Positions 48,345-59,154 of a DNA stretch of 64,000 nt are shown here, in pieces. A program made the translations under genes and the position numbers. Every line of letters starts with the position of its first letter. Position 1 is the first letter of the stretch. Under the pieces are notes generated by a model that did no database searches, had not been told where the DNA came from, and was given only the letters and a program-made list of their open reading frames with translations. The stretch is from Melieria omissa. Taxonomy: Eukaryota > Arthropoda > Insecta > Diptera > Ulidiidae. The DNA is taken from NCBI GenBank assembly GCA_963971225.1, contig OZ020269.1, positions 35,237,264 through 35,301,263 of the forward strand, given 5' to 3'.

Positions 48345-48907
48345 GGGTGATGTTTTAGCAACTTTCTTTTTGGCAGCACTGTTTTCGGCAACTCAGCTTT
48401 TTCGTTTAATATGTTACAGTCAAACATGTTCAGTTTGGTCTTTAATTTAACCATGAATCGACTTACGAACGAACAACGCTTGCAGAACTATGTTGAAGTC
48501 CATGTCTTTAGCGATAAACCCGCAACGGTTGCCGCACTGGAAGCCAATATTGAAGAATTTATTCGTGAAATACCGGCCGATATGTTGGAGAGAGTATGCA
48601 AAAATTGGACGTATGAACCGTTTGGGGTGCAGCCGCGGTCAACATTTACATGAAATCATCTTTAAACATCTTTATTAAAAAATTTCAATTTTTCGTGCTA
48701 AATAGAATAAAATCGTGTAAAAAAATTAAAAATTTTTTTATTTTCAAACCGTGTTAAATCAAAACCGTGTAAAAACAGACCGTGTAAAAACAGAATTAGG
48801 TGTATATAGATCGTTCTATCGGCTCAAATAAAGATTTCATACATTTCTCTAAATTGTATCATATGTTTTTTTTTTAATAAAATCAGAAGGCTCTTAAAAA
48901 ATCACCC
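48345..48907 (+). mobile_element. mariner deletion derivative, itself interrupted
   Basis: The ends GGGTGATGTTTTAGCAAC and (reversed from the right) GGGTGATTTTTTAAGAGCC delimit the unit. Inside, the start of a mariner transposase (MNRLTNEQRLQ, about 48452) is fused directly to its C-terminal end (VFSDKPATVAALEANIEEFI, REIPADMLERVCKNW, then RGQHLHEIIFKH in a shifted frame). The whole catalytic middle is deleted. A reversed half copy of the 40917 MITE sits at 48680-48802, splitting the 3' part. Confidence 0.7.
48680..48802 (-). mobile_element. Half copy of the TA-flanked MITE inside the mariner remnant
   Basis: Matches the left arm of the 40917-41460 element in reverse: AAATTTCAATTTTTCGTGCT, GAATAAAATCGTGTAAAAAA, AAAACCGTGTAAAAACAGA, ending AATTAGGTGTA. 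The other arm is absent. CCGTGTAAAAACAGA is duplicated near its end. Confidence 0.65.
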
Positions 48908-49614
48908 GATATAAATAAAGTTTTCTGGCAACACTGAATTCAATAAGGTAACATCTGATAATAAATCGTCGCTGGAATAATGAAACAGTGTAACAGGAAA
49001 AGTATAGTTTTGAGAAAAACGTATTGGAAGTTTTTATAATCCAATCGATCTACTTTAAACTTTAATTGTCCGCGTCTTATTAAAAATATTAACATCTTAA
49101 TACACCACACTTTTCACTGATACCTTAGCTGTTAATCCACCAAAAAAAATGTAATCATGTTTACTTAGAAATACCATTGAAGCCCATTTTTTTTAAAGCA
49201 TTTGCTTATACACTATTTTATCTTTGAACATTTTTATATGAAATCATTATACACTATTTTATTTGTATGGAATACATCATTTCATTTCCGATTATACACT
49301 ATTTTATTATTGTAATTCAAAGTAAAGACAACAAAAAACAGCGTAAATGACCTTATGTTATGGTCACAGAATTAATAGAGAGAATAGATGCCCGCGGTTC
49401 GAATGATGCCCGATTGCGAATGGTTTATTATAAGTATAAAGTTACATGACGTGAATACATACATAAAGGTAAGACAAATAAAAGAATAATAAAGGTTAAC
49501 AGGTGTGTGTAAGAATAAACAACAATAAGGTAAGAAGTTACACCATGAGGTAGATATATAAATTTAGGTAATAAGGAATAGAAACAGGATTTGGTTTAAC
49601 ATATTTTATTAATT

Positions 49615-49880
49615 TAACCATCGCTTTCATCATCTTCCGAAATGTCTGGTTCCGGTAAGCAATCCCTTACTAATTGTGAGCTCTGTAAGTTCTCAAAAAA
49701 CAATTCACCTGCTTTATTCAGCAATCCTCCATAGTTTTAATAAGTCCCGCTGTTTGGCTGCAGATACTGAAAGATGTGAGGAGTATTTTTTTAGCTTGAC
49801 TTTTTTGAAGTCCATGTTTTTCGAACCATCTTTGGTGGATTTACTGGTATACTGTTGAACTGCTCCGCTTCCCAATCCGT
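49615..49880 (-). pseudogene. Decayed coding remnant, unknown family
   Basis: The minus strand reads GSGAVQQYTSKSTKDGSKNM, DFKKVKLKKYSSHLSVSAAK, then LLKLWRIAE, a stop, and AGELFFENLQ to an acidic end EPDISEDDESDG before TAA, with a poly(A)-like TTAATAAAATATG after it. The frame seems to continue upstream across the TTAA element at 49885-50507. It may be the C-terminal exon of the gene carried by the 48966-53909 element. I do not recognise the protein. Confidence 0.3.
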
Positions 49881-49884
49881 TTAA

Positions 49885-50507
49885 CCCATTTTCGGCCGCT
49901 ACCAGAAATAGCCAATATTTTTCTAATTCCTTTTAAGGAATTATATTTAGGACCTTAATCAAGAATATTTTTGGATTATTTTTGTGTTTTTTTTTTACAA
50001 ATTTTTTTATTAATAAATAAGAATTGAATTTCAAATAAAAACAAATATATATGTACATAGTTTTAGTCAGATAATAATCAAGCATGAAAACAAACAATTG
50101 TTGGCTTACATATGTACATACATGACGACTTCTGGCCAATAGTCGATTTTTCGACCACTGAAAAGTACGCGGTGCTGAAGGGTTAAAAATATTTTCATAA
50201 ACTTATGGATATCAATTGATTGTGGTAAGTTGGTCTTTAGGCTTCGTAAATAATCAATAATACATCGATAATTTGAAAAGGTTATATATTTTTCAGAATA
50301 TTCAAAATATGACTAAAAAAATGCTTTTTTTCGTGCCTTCGCCAACATCTCTAAATTTATCTTTTAAAAAAAAATTATAATTTGGAGGGGTTACCAAAAG
50401 ACCAAAGCTATTTTATGCATCAAAAGTTCAAAGATATAATGTCTAAGTGCAGAGCTACTCTCCTTCAAAGTGACTGGTCGAAAAATCGACCAGCGGCCGA
50501 AAATGGG
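49885..50507. mobile_element. TTAA element with perfect 16-bp ends (623 bp)
   Basis: TTAA at 49881-49884 and 50508-50511. Both ends read CCCATTTTCGGCCGCT inward, a perfect match. Subterminal palindromes GGTCGAAAAATCGACC-like lie at about 50140-50158 and 50477-50492. It is piggyBac-like by its TTAA target and CCC start. No reading frame of note. Confidence 0.75.
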
Positions 50508-50710
50508 TTAAAAGAAAAGTTGGGAGCTATCGTGCTTGCAAGCCTTAATTACTTTTATGTATAATAAAAAGAACTGACTTGTGAACAAATTACAAATTTA
50601 TATTGACTGCATTTTTATAAACAAACAATTTTGTGCAAGCATCTTTTTTTTGGCTGATGAAAAGCGTTGTTATATTCGTTGTAAAGATTTGTTTATATTT
50701 GTGATACTTA

Positions 50711-52755
50711 GGGGAGAGTGGGGCGATCGGTACGCTTTTTTGTAAGCCCAATATTTTTTATCTGCGAAAAAATTGCCGACCATGTTATATATCGTTTTGA
50801 AGCCTGTTATTTTGCGCAACTTTTGATTATAAACACTTAGGTATAGGACAAATACGAAATAAGTTATGTCGATATTCCCAAAGTGTCCAAAAAATGGGAT
50901 TTTAAAAAGTGTGGGGCGAATCGTTACGCAGTATGGGGCGAATCGTTACACTCGGTTTTTTCAAATTTTGAGGCGCTGAAATCAAAATATGTATAGGGGA
51001 GAGTGGGGCGAATTGTTACGCTTTTTTGTAAGCCCAATATTTTTTATCTGCGAAAAAATTGTTGACCATGTTATATATCGTTTTGAAGCCTGTTATTTTG
51101 CGCAACTTTTGATTATAAACACTTAGGCGTAGGACAAACACGAAATAAGTTATGTCGATATTCCCAAAGTGTCCAGAAAATGGCATTTTAAAAAGTGTGG
51201 GGCGAATCGTTACGCAGTATGGGGCGAATCGTTACACTCGCTTTTTTCAAATTTTGAGGCGCTGAAATCAAAATATGTATACACAAATAATATTTCAATT
51301 ATTTACTTCATTTTTATTAAGAAAACGAATACATGTTTGATGGTTAAATTGACCAACATGCCAAAAGAAAATGGTGGAAAAATATATGAAAAAATGAAAA
51401 AGGAAAAAATTGATTTTTAATCAGAATCTGACTCAACATCAGCATAATCAATCGCAGCGATGGCGCTTCGACGCTGGCTTATGCGTTTCGGTGCTGCCTC
51501 AGATGATTTTTGAACAGTTGCAATAAAGTAATGAAAAATAAAAAAAAATCACGAAAATGATAAAAAACATATCATGGCGAACAACACAGATGATTTTTCT
51601 ACAAACGCAAGCAATAACGCAGTCTTCAAAATTGCGTCAGACGCTTAAATGCATAAAAAATTACCGTCACGATTCGCCCCATACGAAATGTAACGATTCG
51701 CCCCACTGTGACATGTTTGCTATGGAATGGCTTAGCAAAGACACGGTAATAATATTTGCGAATTTTCTTTTTTTGCGCGAAAGGCAACACAATAAAGATA
51801 AAAAAACATACACTTTCGATTGATCACAAAATTATTTAGCACTCAAAATTGAAAGATTGTAGACATCCAAATATGAATTTTACAAGTCACAAAACACGTC
51901 TTACCCTGCCAAGCGTCAGTTTTCTACTGAGAATTGGAATGTCACCGAAACAAATGAGCGGCTGAAGGTGACGAACATTTAGCTATGCGACATTTGATAT
52001 ATGGTAGCGTCATTTTTAAGATATCGCTCTGTAACGATTCGCCCCATGTAACGATTCGCCCCACTCTCCCCTACACAAATAATATTTCAATTATTTACTT
52101 CATTTTTATTAAGAAAACGAATACATGTTTGATGGTTAAATTGACCAACATGCCAAAAGAAAATGGTGGAAAAATATATGAAAAAGGAAAAAAGTTGATT
52201 TTTAATCAGAAAATGAAAGTTGCAATAAAGTAATGAAAAATAAAAAAACATCACGAAAATGATAAAAAACATATCATGACGAACAACACAGATGATTTTG
52301 CTACAAACACAAGCAATAACGCAGTCTTCAAAATTGCGTCAGACGCTTAAATGTATAAAAAATGACCGTCACGATTCGCCCTCTACGAAATGTAACGATT
52401 CGCCCCACTGTGACATGTTTGCTATGGAATGGCTTAGCAAAGACACGGTAACAATATTTGCGAATTTTCTTTTTTTGCGCGAAAGGCAACACAATAAAGA
52501 TAAAAAACATACACTTTCGATTGATCAGAAAATTATTTAGCACTCAAAATTGAAAGATTGTAGACATCCAAATATGAATTTTACAAGTCACAAAACACGT
52601 CTTACCCTGCCAAGCGTCAGTTTTCTACTGAGAATTGGAATGTCACCGAACCAAATGAGCGGCTGAAGGTGACGAACATTTAGCTATGCGACATTTGATA
52701 TATGGTGGCGTCATTTTTAAGATATCGCTCTGTAACGATTCGCCCCACTCTCCCC
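50711..52755. mobile_element. TA-flanked TIR element, outer copy (interrupted)
   Basis: Starts GGGGAGAGTGGGGCG (TA at 50709-50710) and ends CGCCCCACTCTCCCC (TA at 52756-52757). Both arms repeat GGGGCGAATCGTTACG. The copy is split after 50995 by a second copy of itself and resumes at 52074. Removing that insertion restores CAAAATATGTA-CACAAATAA exactly as in the inner copy. No transposase is encoded. Confidence 0.85.
50996..52071. mobile_element. TA-flanked TIR element, inner copy (1076 bp)
   Basis: Complete copy of the same family inserted at a TA (50994-50995 and 52072-52073). It has the same ends GGGGAGAGTGGGGCG and CGCCCCACTCTCCCC. Left and right halves match the outer copy almost base for base, so the two are of similar age. 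It carries an extra segment (about 51415-51515) absent from the outer copy. Confidence 0.85.
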
Positions 52756-52789
52756 TAATCATAGAATTGAGATGCAATCTTTTAAAAAA

Positions 52790-53380
52790 CTCAAAAATCC
52801 GTGGAATATTTAAGTTGGAAGATAGGTATAATCGCGTTGAACTTTTTCGTACGTAATGAGCCTCAACGCAGGGAAATGAAGTATAATGTGACCTAACGTA
52901 GCTTAACTCTAATACATAAATTTTTTAGTATTGCGCTGGGTTCCACGACTGTCTAATGTGAAATCTTTTTCCGAACTTTCCTTTTTTTAAACCATGACAG
53001 TTCCATCAGACACATTCAGCGTTTTGAGATAAAATTTGCTTGCAAACTTTACTCACGTAGCCTAACTCAAAACTTTTTTGTCGCCTTTTTGAGCTCACTG
53101 TCATCCTTTTGCCCGGTCTGGTTAGGTTGGTATTATTTTTAAATTGCGCTTGCGTGGAAAAGTTGGCTAAACTCCAAAACTCTTCATTTATTTCAATCCG
53201 ATCTGTTCAGAAAACAGTTCTCTGCATTTGTACTTGCACTGCACTTGGCACTTTTGCCGGTATCATGTGAAGGTATTTTTCATCATATATGCAATATACA
53301 AGCAAATTGATAGGAATTGTATTATTATATAGGCTCTATTCCTTATAACTAGTATAGTATAATATAGTTTTTATACGCTA
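52790..53380. other. Right interior of the 48966-53909 element, no gene recognised
   Basis: Less AT-rich than the flanking subterminal repeats. It contains CCTAACGTAGCTTAACTC and TTCCACGACTGTC phrases but no reading frame above about 60 codons with a motif. Confidence 0.35.
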
Positions 53381-54563
53381 TAAAACAGTGTATAATACCT
53401 TTTTAAAATTAAAAAATGATGTATACGCTTATACATTGTTTTGTTTGTTCGAAGGCTTCAAGGAATTGATAAAATTTAAAGAAATAGAATAGTGTATAAC
53501 ACGGATACACTATTTCATTTCAAATTTTGTTTGCATATTCAGAAAAATGAATTGATGTACATATGTCGATGTTACACTATTTTAATATTCACATTTTTAA
53601 GCTGCCTCTGAAAGTTATCAGCAATATAATGAAGTAAAATTCTTTACGTTATTTTAATATTTTAAGAATTTTGTTGGGATTTACTTAAAAATAATGTAAG
53701 TGCACCATACACTATTTGCTATTTTTACTATTACTATTTTTACACTATTATTATACAAATACGTTTTTCGCGAATAAATTGGTAAGCCAAAAAGATATTT
53801 AAGAAAAGTAAAGATTTTTCTAATAGATTAAGGGATTGTTTATCCAATGGTGCAATTATCGAATAATAGTGTATGTAGCACTTACACTGTTTCTTTATTC
53901 CAGCGACGAAATATGTTGTAAGAAAAATGGTTTTTTTTTTTAAACTACCTATTCTTTATTTTTTTTTCTTTTTATTCTTATTACGCGAACAGAATTTTAT
54001 AAAATAGTTGAGTTTTGATAAAACTTCTTAGGTTTTACTTGAAAAATTTGATTTAAAGTTTACGATATATTCTTAGTTTTAATTCGATGTTTATATGAAA
54101 TAAATATTCTCGATATTGCAACATCTGCAATTTACCGAATTTGTGCGAGATTGTTTAATCTGTATTTTGTAACAGAGTTGCAGTTTCAATACATTAATAC
54201 GGTATTGATTTGTAGAGGGGATTTAATCATAGTAGAGATAATAAAGTGTTGCAACGCCAAAGAACTTCGGGGTGTCATAAACGTAGGAAATGTAGCCGTC
54301 CTTCTCTGCGTCCCATAGAAAGTTTACCAAAGAGCAGTAGCCTTGCATAACTTTTTCGCCAATGGATACCACACACACATATCGATATCTGAAACGGGGA
54401 AAATGCACAACACTGAGGTTTGATTGTTATGAAAGATGGGGTAACCGTGAATTGATTGACGTATAAATTGGTATATTTCAAGGTTTATACAATTTATGTA
54501 TCAGGGGTGGATGTTAAAAACTCCCTTGCGTGTTGGAGGCCCCCGTTAGCCATCCTACTCGGC

Positions 54564-54716
54564 CAGCGGCGGATTCAGAAAAATATTTCGGGGAGGTTTC
54601 AAAAAGTAATTCTTTAATATTCATAAAATGACTTTTAACTTGTATGTAGTTTTAAAGTCGATCCTAATATTTCGGGGGGTTTAAACCCCCAAAACATCCC
54701 CCTGAATCCGCCACTG
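54564..54716. mobile_element. hAT MITE (153 bp) with perfect 8-bp target duplication
   Basis: The left end CAGCGGCGGATTCAG and the right end reversed CAGTGGCGGATTCAG are inverted repeats of hAT type. TACTCGGC occurs on both sides (54556-54563 and 54717-54724). The inside is short and noncoding. Confidence 0.9.
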
Positions 54717-54887
54717 TACTCGGCAGTTCACCTCAACGGGGCTAGAAATTCAACAAAATGAAAATACAGTAGACTCTCCTAAAACGCAACCAAATTGCTT
54801 CAGGTGTGTTTGCAAATAGCGAAAGTTGCATTTATTGAACGGATTTGAAAAAAAATCAATTATACAGTACAATCCATATATGTAATA

Positions 54888-55246
54888 CTTCTATATTGGC
54901 AGCAACCTATCTTCACAATGTGTTTTCATTCGGAAATCAAAGGGAGACAAGCGATGAGACAGAAAACACGAAATTTTGTGAATGTATTTCTATACGTGTA
55001 TACATGAGCACTTCTACACATGAACAAGTGTCAGACTGCTCCAGGGGCGGTTTAAGAAATTTCAGTTAATTTCGACACATTTTTATTTTTTTCCAGTCAA
55101 TTTTTTCCCGCCTGAACCCACCTGACTATTTGCCACTTTTGAAATATGTCAAGGTACATTCGTTTATACGCTTTCTCGCTCATATTTCACTATTGCTGTA
55201 CTGTAATGTTGGCGAATGTACCTTGAGCTTACTGCCAATATAGAAG
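54888..55246. mobile_element. Small TA-flanked inverted-repeat element
   Basis: CTTCTATATTGGCAG at 54888 is mirrored by CTGCCAATATAGAAG ending at 55246, with TA on both sides. The right-hand TA (55247-55248) is also the left flank of the pogo-like element that follows, so the two are joined head to tail. Confidence 0.5.
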
Positions 55247-55248
55247 TA

Positions 55249-55696
55249 CAGTGCAAGCTCGGTATTCGCGACTACCCATTATCGCGACGGCTTAATTTTT
55301 AACATTGCAGGTTCTATAATCGCGACATTTTACGAAAAACGGGTTTCTATTTTCGCGACTTTTATCTGTTTTTTTTATTTTATTACAATGTATATAACCA
55401 AAAAAGCGAAATCCCCGTCTTTTGGTATATTAACCTTTTGGGATTTTTAAGCCAACAACAGGACTATATGAACTACGTGATTCAGATTTTATTTCAAAAA
55501 ATAATTTGCTAAAAAAGCAACTCAAAATCTCAAATTGCTTTAAAAATGTTTAAAATGTAAATATATCAATAAAAAAATTCTAATTTTAAAATTAAGATAC
55601 AATTTTTCAATAAAATTTTGGGTTCTGTTATCGCGAAAATTCAGTTTTCGCGACAGGTCTGGTTTTTAATTAGTCGCGAAAATCGAGCTTGCACTG
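55249..55696. mobile_element. pogo/Tigger-like MITE (448 bp)
   Basis: Left CAGTGCAAGCTCGGTATTCG and right (reversed) CAGTGCAAGCTCGATTTTCG, with TA on both sides. A start CAGT...CTCGGTAT resembles Tigger/pogo ends. ATCGCGA and TTCGCGAC motifs repeat in both arms. No transposase. Confidence 0.8.
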
Positions 55697-55699
55697 TAT

Positions 55700-56060
55700 T
55701 ACATATATAGTACAATCACATCTTATTGAGAAAAAGGTGCATTTAATAATCAAAATAGGATAATTTCTAGGTAGGTAGGTATAGGTATTTTTTTTTAATA
55801 AAATCAGCACAAAAGAAAAAAAAATTTAGCATTAAAAGATAATTTCAGAAACAAAATCATATTTCATTTTAAATAAATCCACTGTGTGTAAAGCGTTGCT
55901 TTAAAGGGTACCCACCTTCAAGAATTGTTTACTTTAAATTTGGTCAATTACCGTAATATATTTTTTCATTTTGATTTTCAAAATAGAAAAATATAACTTT
56001 TCATTTTAAAAAATTTACCATTTAAAAGTATTTTTTCGCGACAAATTTAATGGCTAATCG
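55700..56060. other. AT-rich spacer before the LINE
   Basis: Nothing recognised other than long T and A runs. Confidence 0.4.
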
Positions 56061-56249
56061 ACAAAAATGTTACTTAACCTTCGAGTCACCGGCCAATCTT
56101 CGCAGTGTGAACATCTCTCACCGTCTTCGCTCTGGTTCTTCTCACTCGCTAGCATTTTTCATAAGCTTAACGTGTAACACGTGTGTGACATTCATATAAC
56201 ATACTTAGTTTTAATATTAGAAGTGCAACAAATTCTGGGCTTTCCTAAA

Positions 56250-57285
56250 TGAAGATGCCCCCTGGGGCTACCCACTTCGGGGACAACAGGTTTGCAGTGC
56301 TCTCCCAAAGTCCCCAACCCAAACGTAAGAAGACAACTCAAAAACTTTCTGATATATTTCCCGAATTACCTATTGCAAAAAAAACATGATCCTAAATATA
56401 TCGTCATCAATTCCGCAAATACCAATACTCCCCTTGCTAAAATTTCTTGCTTTCGTGTGCATAAAGCCATACTAGGCGTAAGCAAAGAGATACAAAAGTT
56501 TCAAGATTTACGTGACGGTAGTATAGTCGGTAGACGGTAGTCAAAAGCAAACAAGTAGCCGAGAAATTCATCCGCACAAAAAATCTTCCTGGCATAGGTG
56601 AAATCGTCGCAAAGTACCACCAGAATCTAAATTCAAATAAAGGAACCATATACGCCCCATTCTTAATTGATGTGCCCGAAGAGGAAATGATTGAAGGGTT
56701 AAGTGCATACAACGTAACAACAATTCATAAATTTAAAAGAACTGTCGATGGCGCTGAAAAATATACAGGTGTCTTGCTGCTATCTTTTGACAGCTATTGC
56801 TTGCCTCCGAAAATAGACATCGCATGGAGAATGACCTCTGTACGACCGTACATACCAATCCCCATGCGTTGCAAATCATGCCAAAAATTAGACCATACGG
56901 CAAAGCATTTCAAAAACTCACCCGCATGCGTGACCTGCAATCTGCCGATTCATACACCCGAAAATTGCAGCCGAACAATGTGCGCCAACTGCTCTGGTGA
57001 GCACCCCTCCTCCGCTAACACGTGCCCAAAATTCAAGCACGCAAAAGAAATTCTCAGAATTAAAACCTTAGAAAAATGCAGCATGAGCGAAGCAATAAAC
57101 AAATATAAAAGCAACCTCCCCTTACCCACTCTAACCCACTCTTTCTCCAATGCAGTTAAGACTACCAACATTCAACCCACAATAACCGAAATAAGTACAA
57201 CAAACCCTCAAACAAGCAACAACAATATCTTCTCACCCATCTCTCCACTAAACAGCTCTCCACAACTCTACAAACAAAATAAATA
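56250..57285 (+). pseudogene. LINE ORF1, gag-like with zinc knuckles
   Basis: An ATG at 56250 (MKMPPGATHFGDNRFAVLSQ) opens the protein. The frame shifts at about 56375 and 56540. From 56672 a long open part reads RCKSCQKLDHTAKHF, ACVTCNLPIH, CSRTMCANCSGEHPSSANTC: a row of Cys/His knuckles as in insect LINE ORF1 nucleic-acid-binding proteins. A Ser/Thr/Asn-rich tail ends at TAA 57283-57285. It would bind the element's RNA. The shifts make it inactive. Confidence 0.75.
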
Positions 57286-57519
57286 ATAACAACAACGATT
57301 CTCCACTCTCATCACTCTCTCCCTCTTCACACAACTCATCCAACATTCAACACAAACCCACTAAAACAAAACGCATAAACACTAATATTAAAAAACCAAA
57401 CACTACACTAAACGAACAAAAAACTATGTAATTGCGCTTGGTTTTCCTTCTGCAAGTGTCACTCAGTTCAGCTGACTGCACATTTTGCTCGACTTCTCAC
57501 CTCAGCCCACCCCACCTAA

Positions 57520-57770
57520 TGATCAAAGCTCTACATTGGATATTAAAAGGCTACACACACAACTATCAAGAACTCCAAGATTTAATCCACGATGAAAGCC
57601 CCGATTTAATTTCTATACAAGAAACGCATCTCGCATATAAAACAGACAACGTTATAACTCCTAAGCAGTACACGGGGTATTTTCATAACCTCCCAACCAA
57701 CAACTCTGCCAAGCAGGGCATTGGAATGTTAGTAAAAAAACACATCCCCCACAAACTAATTAATTTATCT
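57520..57770 (+). pseudogene. LINE ORF2, endonuclease N-terminal part
   Basis: Reads IKALHWILKGYTHNYQELQD, LIHDESPDLISIQETHL (the QET metal-binding Glu of APE-type endonucleases) and GIGMLVKKHIPHKLINLS. It is cut off by the HINE at 57771. The rest of the domain lies at 59155-59520. Confidence 0.7.
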
Positions 57771-58541
57771 TATATATAAAATTCTCGTGTCACAGTGTTT
57801 GTTACCGTACTCCTCCGAAACGGCTTGACCGATTTTTATGAAATTTTACATGCATATTCAGTAGGTCTGAGAATCGGCTACTAACTATTTTTTATACCCC
57901 TAAGGGGCGTGGCACATTTTTGTGACCCAATTATTCTGCTGAACTACAAGTCACAGAGGAATGAAACTTAGCATGAACCTATCATGTAATCATATCTCTC
58001 GACAGACGGAATGAGGCGGGTTTTGGACAACGGGGCGTGGCACCACCCATACAAGCAAAATCTTTAAATTAGAATATCTTCGAAATTATAAGTAGCACAA
58101 CATTAAAACTTAGTACCCCGTCGTCCCATAGATGAGTCATTCTAATGATAAGATTTTATAGGCGTTGGACAAGGGGCGTGGCACATTTTTTGTGACCCAA
58201 ATATTTTGTTGAACTATAAGTCGCTCAGCAATGAAACTTAGTACGGACCTACCATTTTTTCTTTTGACAGAGGGCATTGAATAAGGGGCAGGCATTGAAT
58301 AAGAGGGCATGGCACCGCCCATATAATTTAAATCCGGTTCAAGCGCAGTCCATTTCTTTACTGAAACTTAACAGCAACATTGTTTATTTGTGGGCCTCGA
58401 TTGCGGTAACCAGTAGCTCTTCCTCTTCCTTCAGTTGGTTTTCTTCGTGAATTTGCATCGCCATAGATTCGCCGTCTCGCGTATTTCATTATAAAAAAAC
58501 AACAAATGTCGTGCGAGACAAAGTTCGCGGGGTCAGCTAGT
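57771..58541 (+). mobile_element. Helentron-like element (HINE), complete copy
   Basis: Starts TATATATAAAATTCTCGTGT, CACAGTGTTTGTTACCG, then CTCCGAAACGGCTTGACCGA, a phrase common in insect HINEs. It ends GTTCGCGGGGTCAGCTAGT, a short GC-rich hairpin plus CTAGT. Internal copies of GGGGCGTGGCACATTTTTGT and of GAACTATAAGTC- and ATGAAACTTAG-type blocks show local duplication. No helicase is encoded. A close relative lies at 31196-31482. Confidence 0.75.
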
Positions 58542-58546
58542 AATTT

Positions 58547-58840
58547 AATAATAATTGATTGGCACGACAGCCCACTTACGCGAGACTAAGGCCTAGCTTC
58601 CCGCGGGTGGAAGGGACCTACAGTTTTATGCCGGTTCCGAACGGCAGGTTGGGAGCTTTTTCATAGGCAATTTTTACTCTCAGAGGTTTGCCATTTCTAG
58701 CTGAGAGGACAGCCACCGTAAGAGAAAACGAGTTTCCCGTTATTTTTTTTTTAGGTGTTACTACATGCAAAATTCGAACTTGCGTCGCTCTGCATGCGAC
58801 TCGCTGGACCGCGCACTAACCAACTGAGCCACGGCGGCTG
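58547..58840 (-). mobile_element. tRNA-derived SINE, copy 3
   Basis: Reverse orientation; it ends with CCAACTGAGCCACGGCGGCTG (tRNA head, A box) preceded by AATTCGAACTT (B box, reversed). The body matches copy 1 but lacks about 40 bases of the GTACAAAATTCATACGCACA region. It sits directly after the HINE end, inside the LINE. Confidence 0.85.
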
Positions 58841-58908
58841 TCCCCGCCCCCCCCCAACAAACTCCTCCTTGTTAATTCCTCCATTTCCACCATTGCTGTT
58901 GAACTTAA

Positions 58909-59149
58909 CACTTTCGTGTCCGATCACGTATTTTTACGTTTTGTGCCTAACAAACCTAGGAGCCATTCACGTATTTTTACGTTATTAAAAATTGTAATTT
59001 AACTGTTTCCGGGGCACTACTAAACCGGAAAATAAATCGGTAAGAATAAAAAAAAATAAATAAAATAAAAATAGCGGCCCCAACGCAACGGTATACGTAA
59101 ACAAAGCGGCGGTTTTAGTTTAACTGCACAGAGAGCGGACATGAAAGTG
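58909..59149. mobile_element. Small TTAA element (241 bp) inside the LINE
   Basis: TTAA at 58905-58908. The ends CACTTTCGTGTCCG and (reversed) CACTTTCATGTCCG match at 13 of 14. The right flank reads TAAT, so one base of the duplication is lost or changed. Two ACGTATTTTTACGT palindromes lie at 58926-58939 and 58969-58982. Confidence 0.6.
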
Positions 59150-59154
59150 TAATT

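Larger units (their letters stand above)
48966..53909. mobile_element. Large unclassified TIR element with subterminal repeats (about 4.9 kb, nested insertions)
   Basis: The left end TCGTCGCTGGAATAATGAAA then CAGTGTAA is matched by the reverse of the right end, TCGTCGCTGGAATAAAGAAA then CAGTGTAA. Both arms carry many copies of TACACTATTTTAT or its reverse: left near 49209, 49250 and 49295; right near 53390, 53488, 53510, 53572, 53706, 53743 and 53868. Such clustered subterminal motifs usually bind a transposase. A minus-strand coding remnant ends at about 49615. Two younger elements (49885-50507 and 50711-52755) sit inside. I could not place it in a superfamily, and no target duplication is clear. 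Confidence 0.5.

Noticed and set aside
50711..52755. CRISPR-like or satellite array, because GGGGCGAATCGTTACG-type units repeat
   Set aside because: The repeats are inverted between the two arms, the unit has TA-flanked ends, and the doubling is explained by self-insertion.
54767..54860. Second pogo-like end (ACAGTAGACTCTCCTAAAACG)
   Set aside because: It resembles a Tigger/pogo end, but no matching right end with a TA flank was found, so no element is called.
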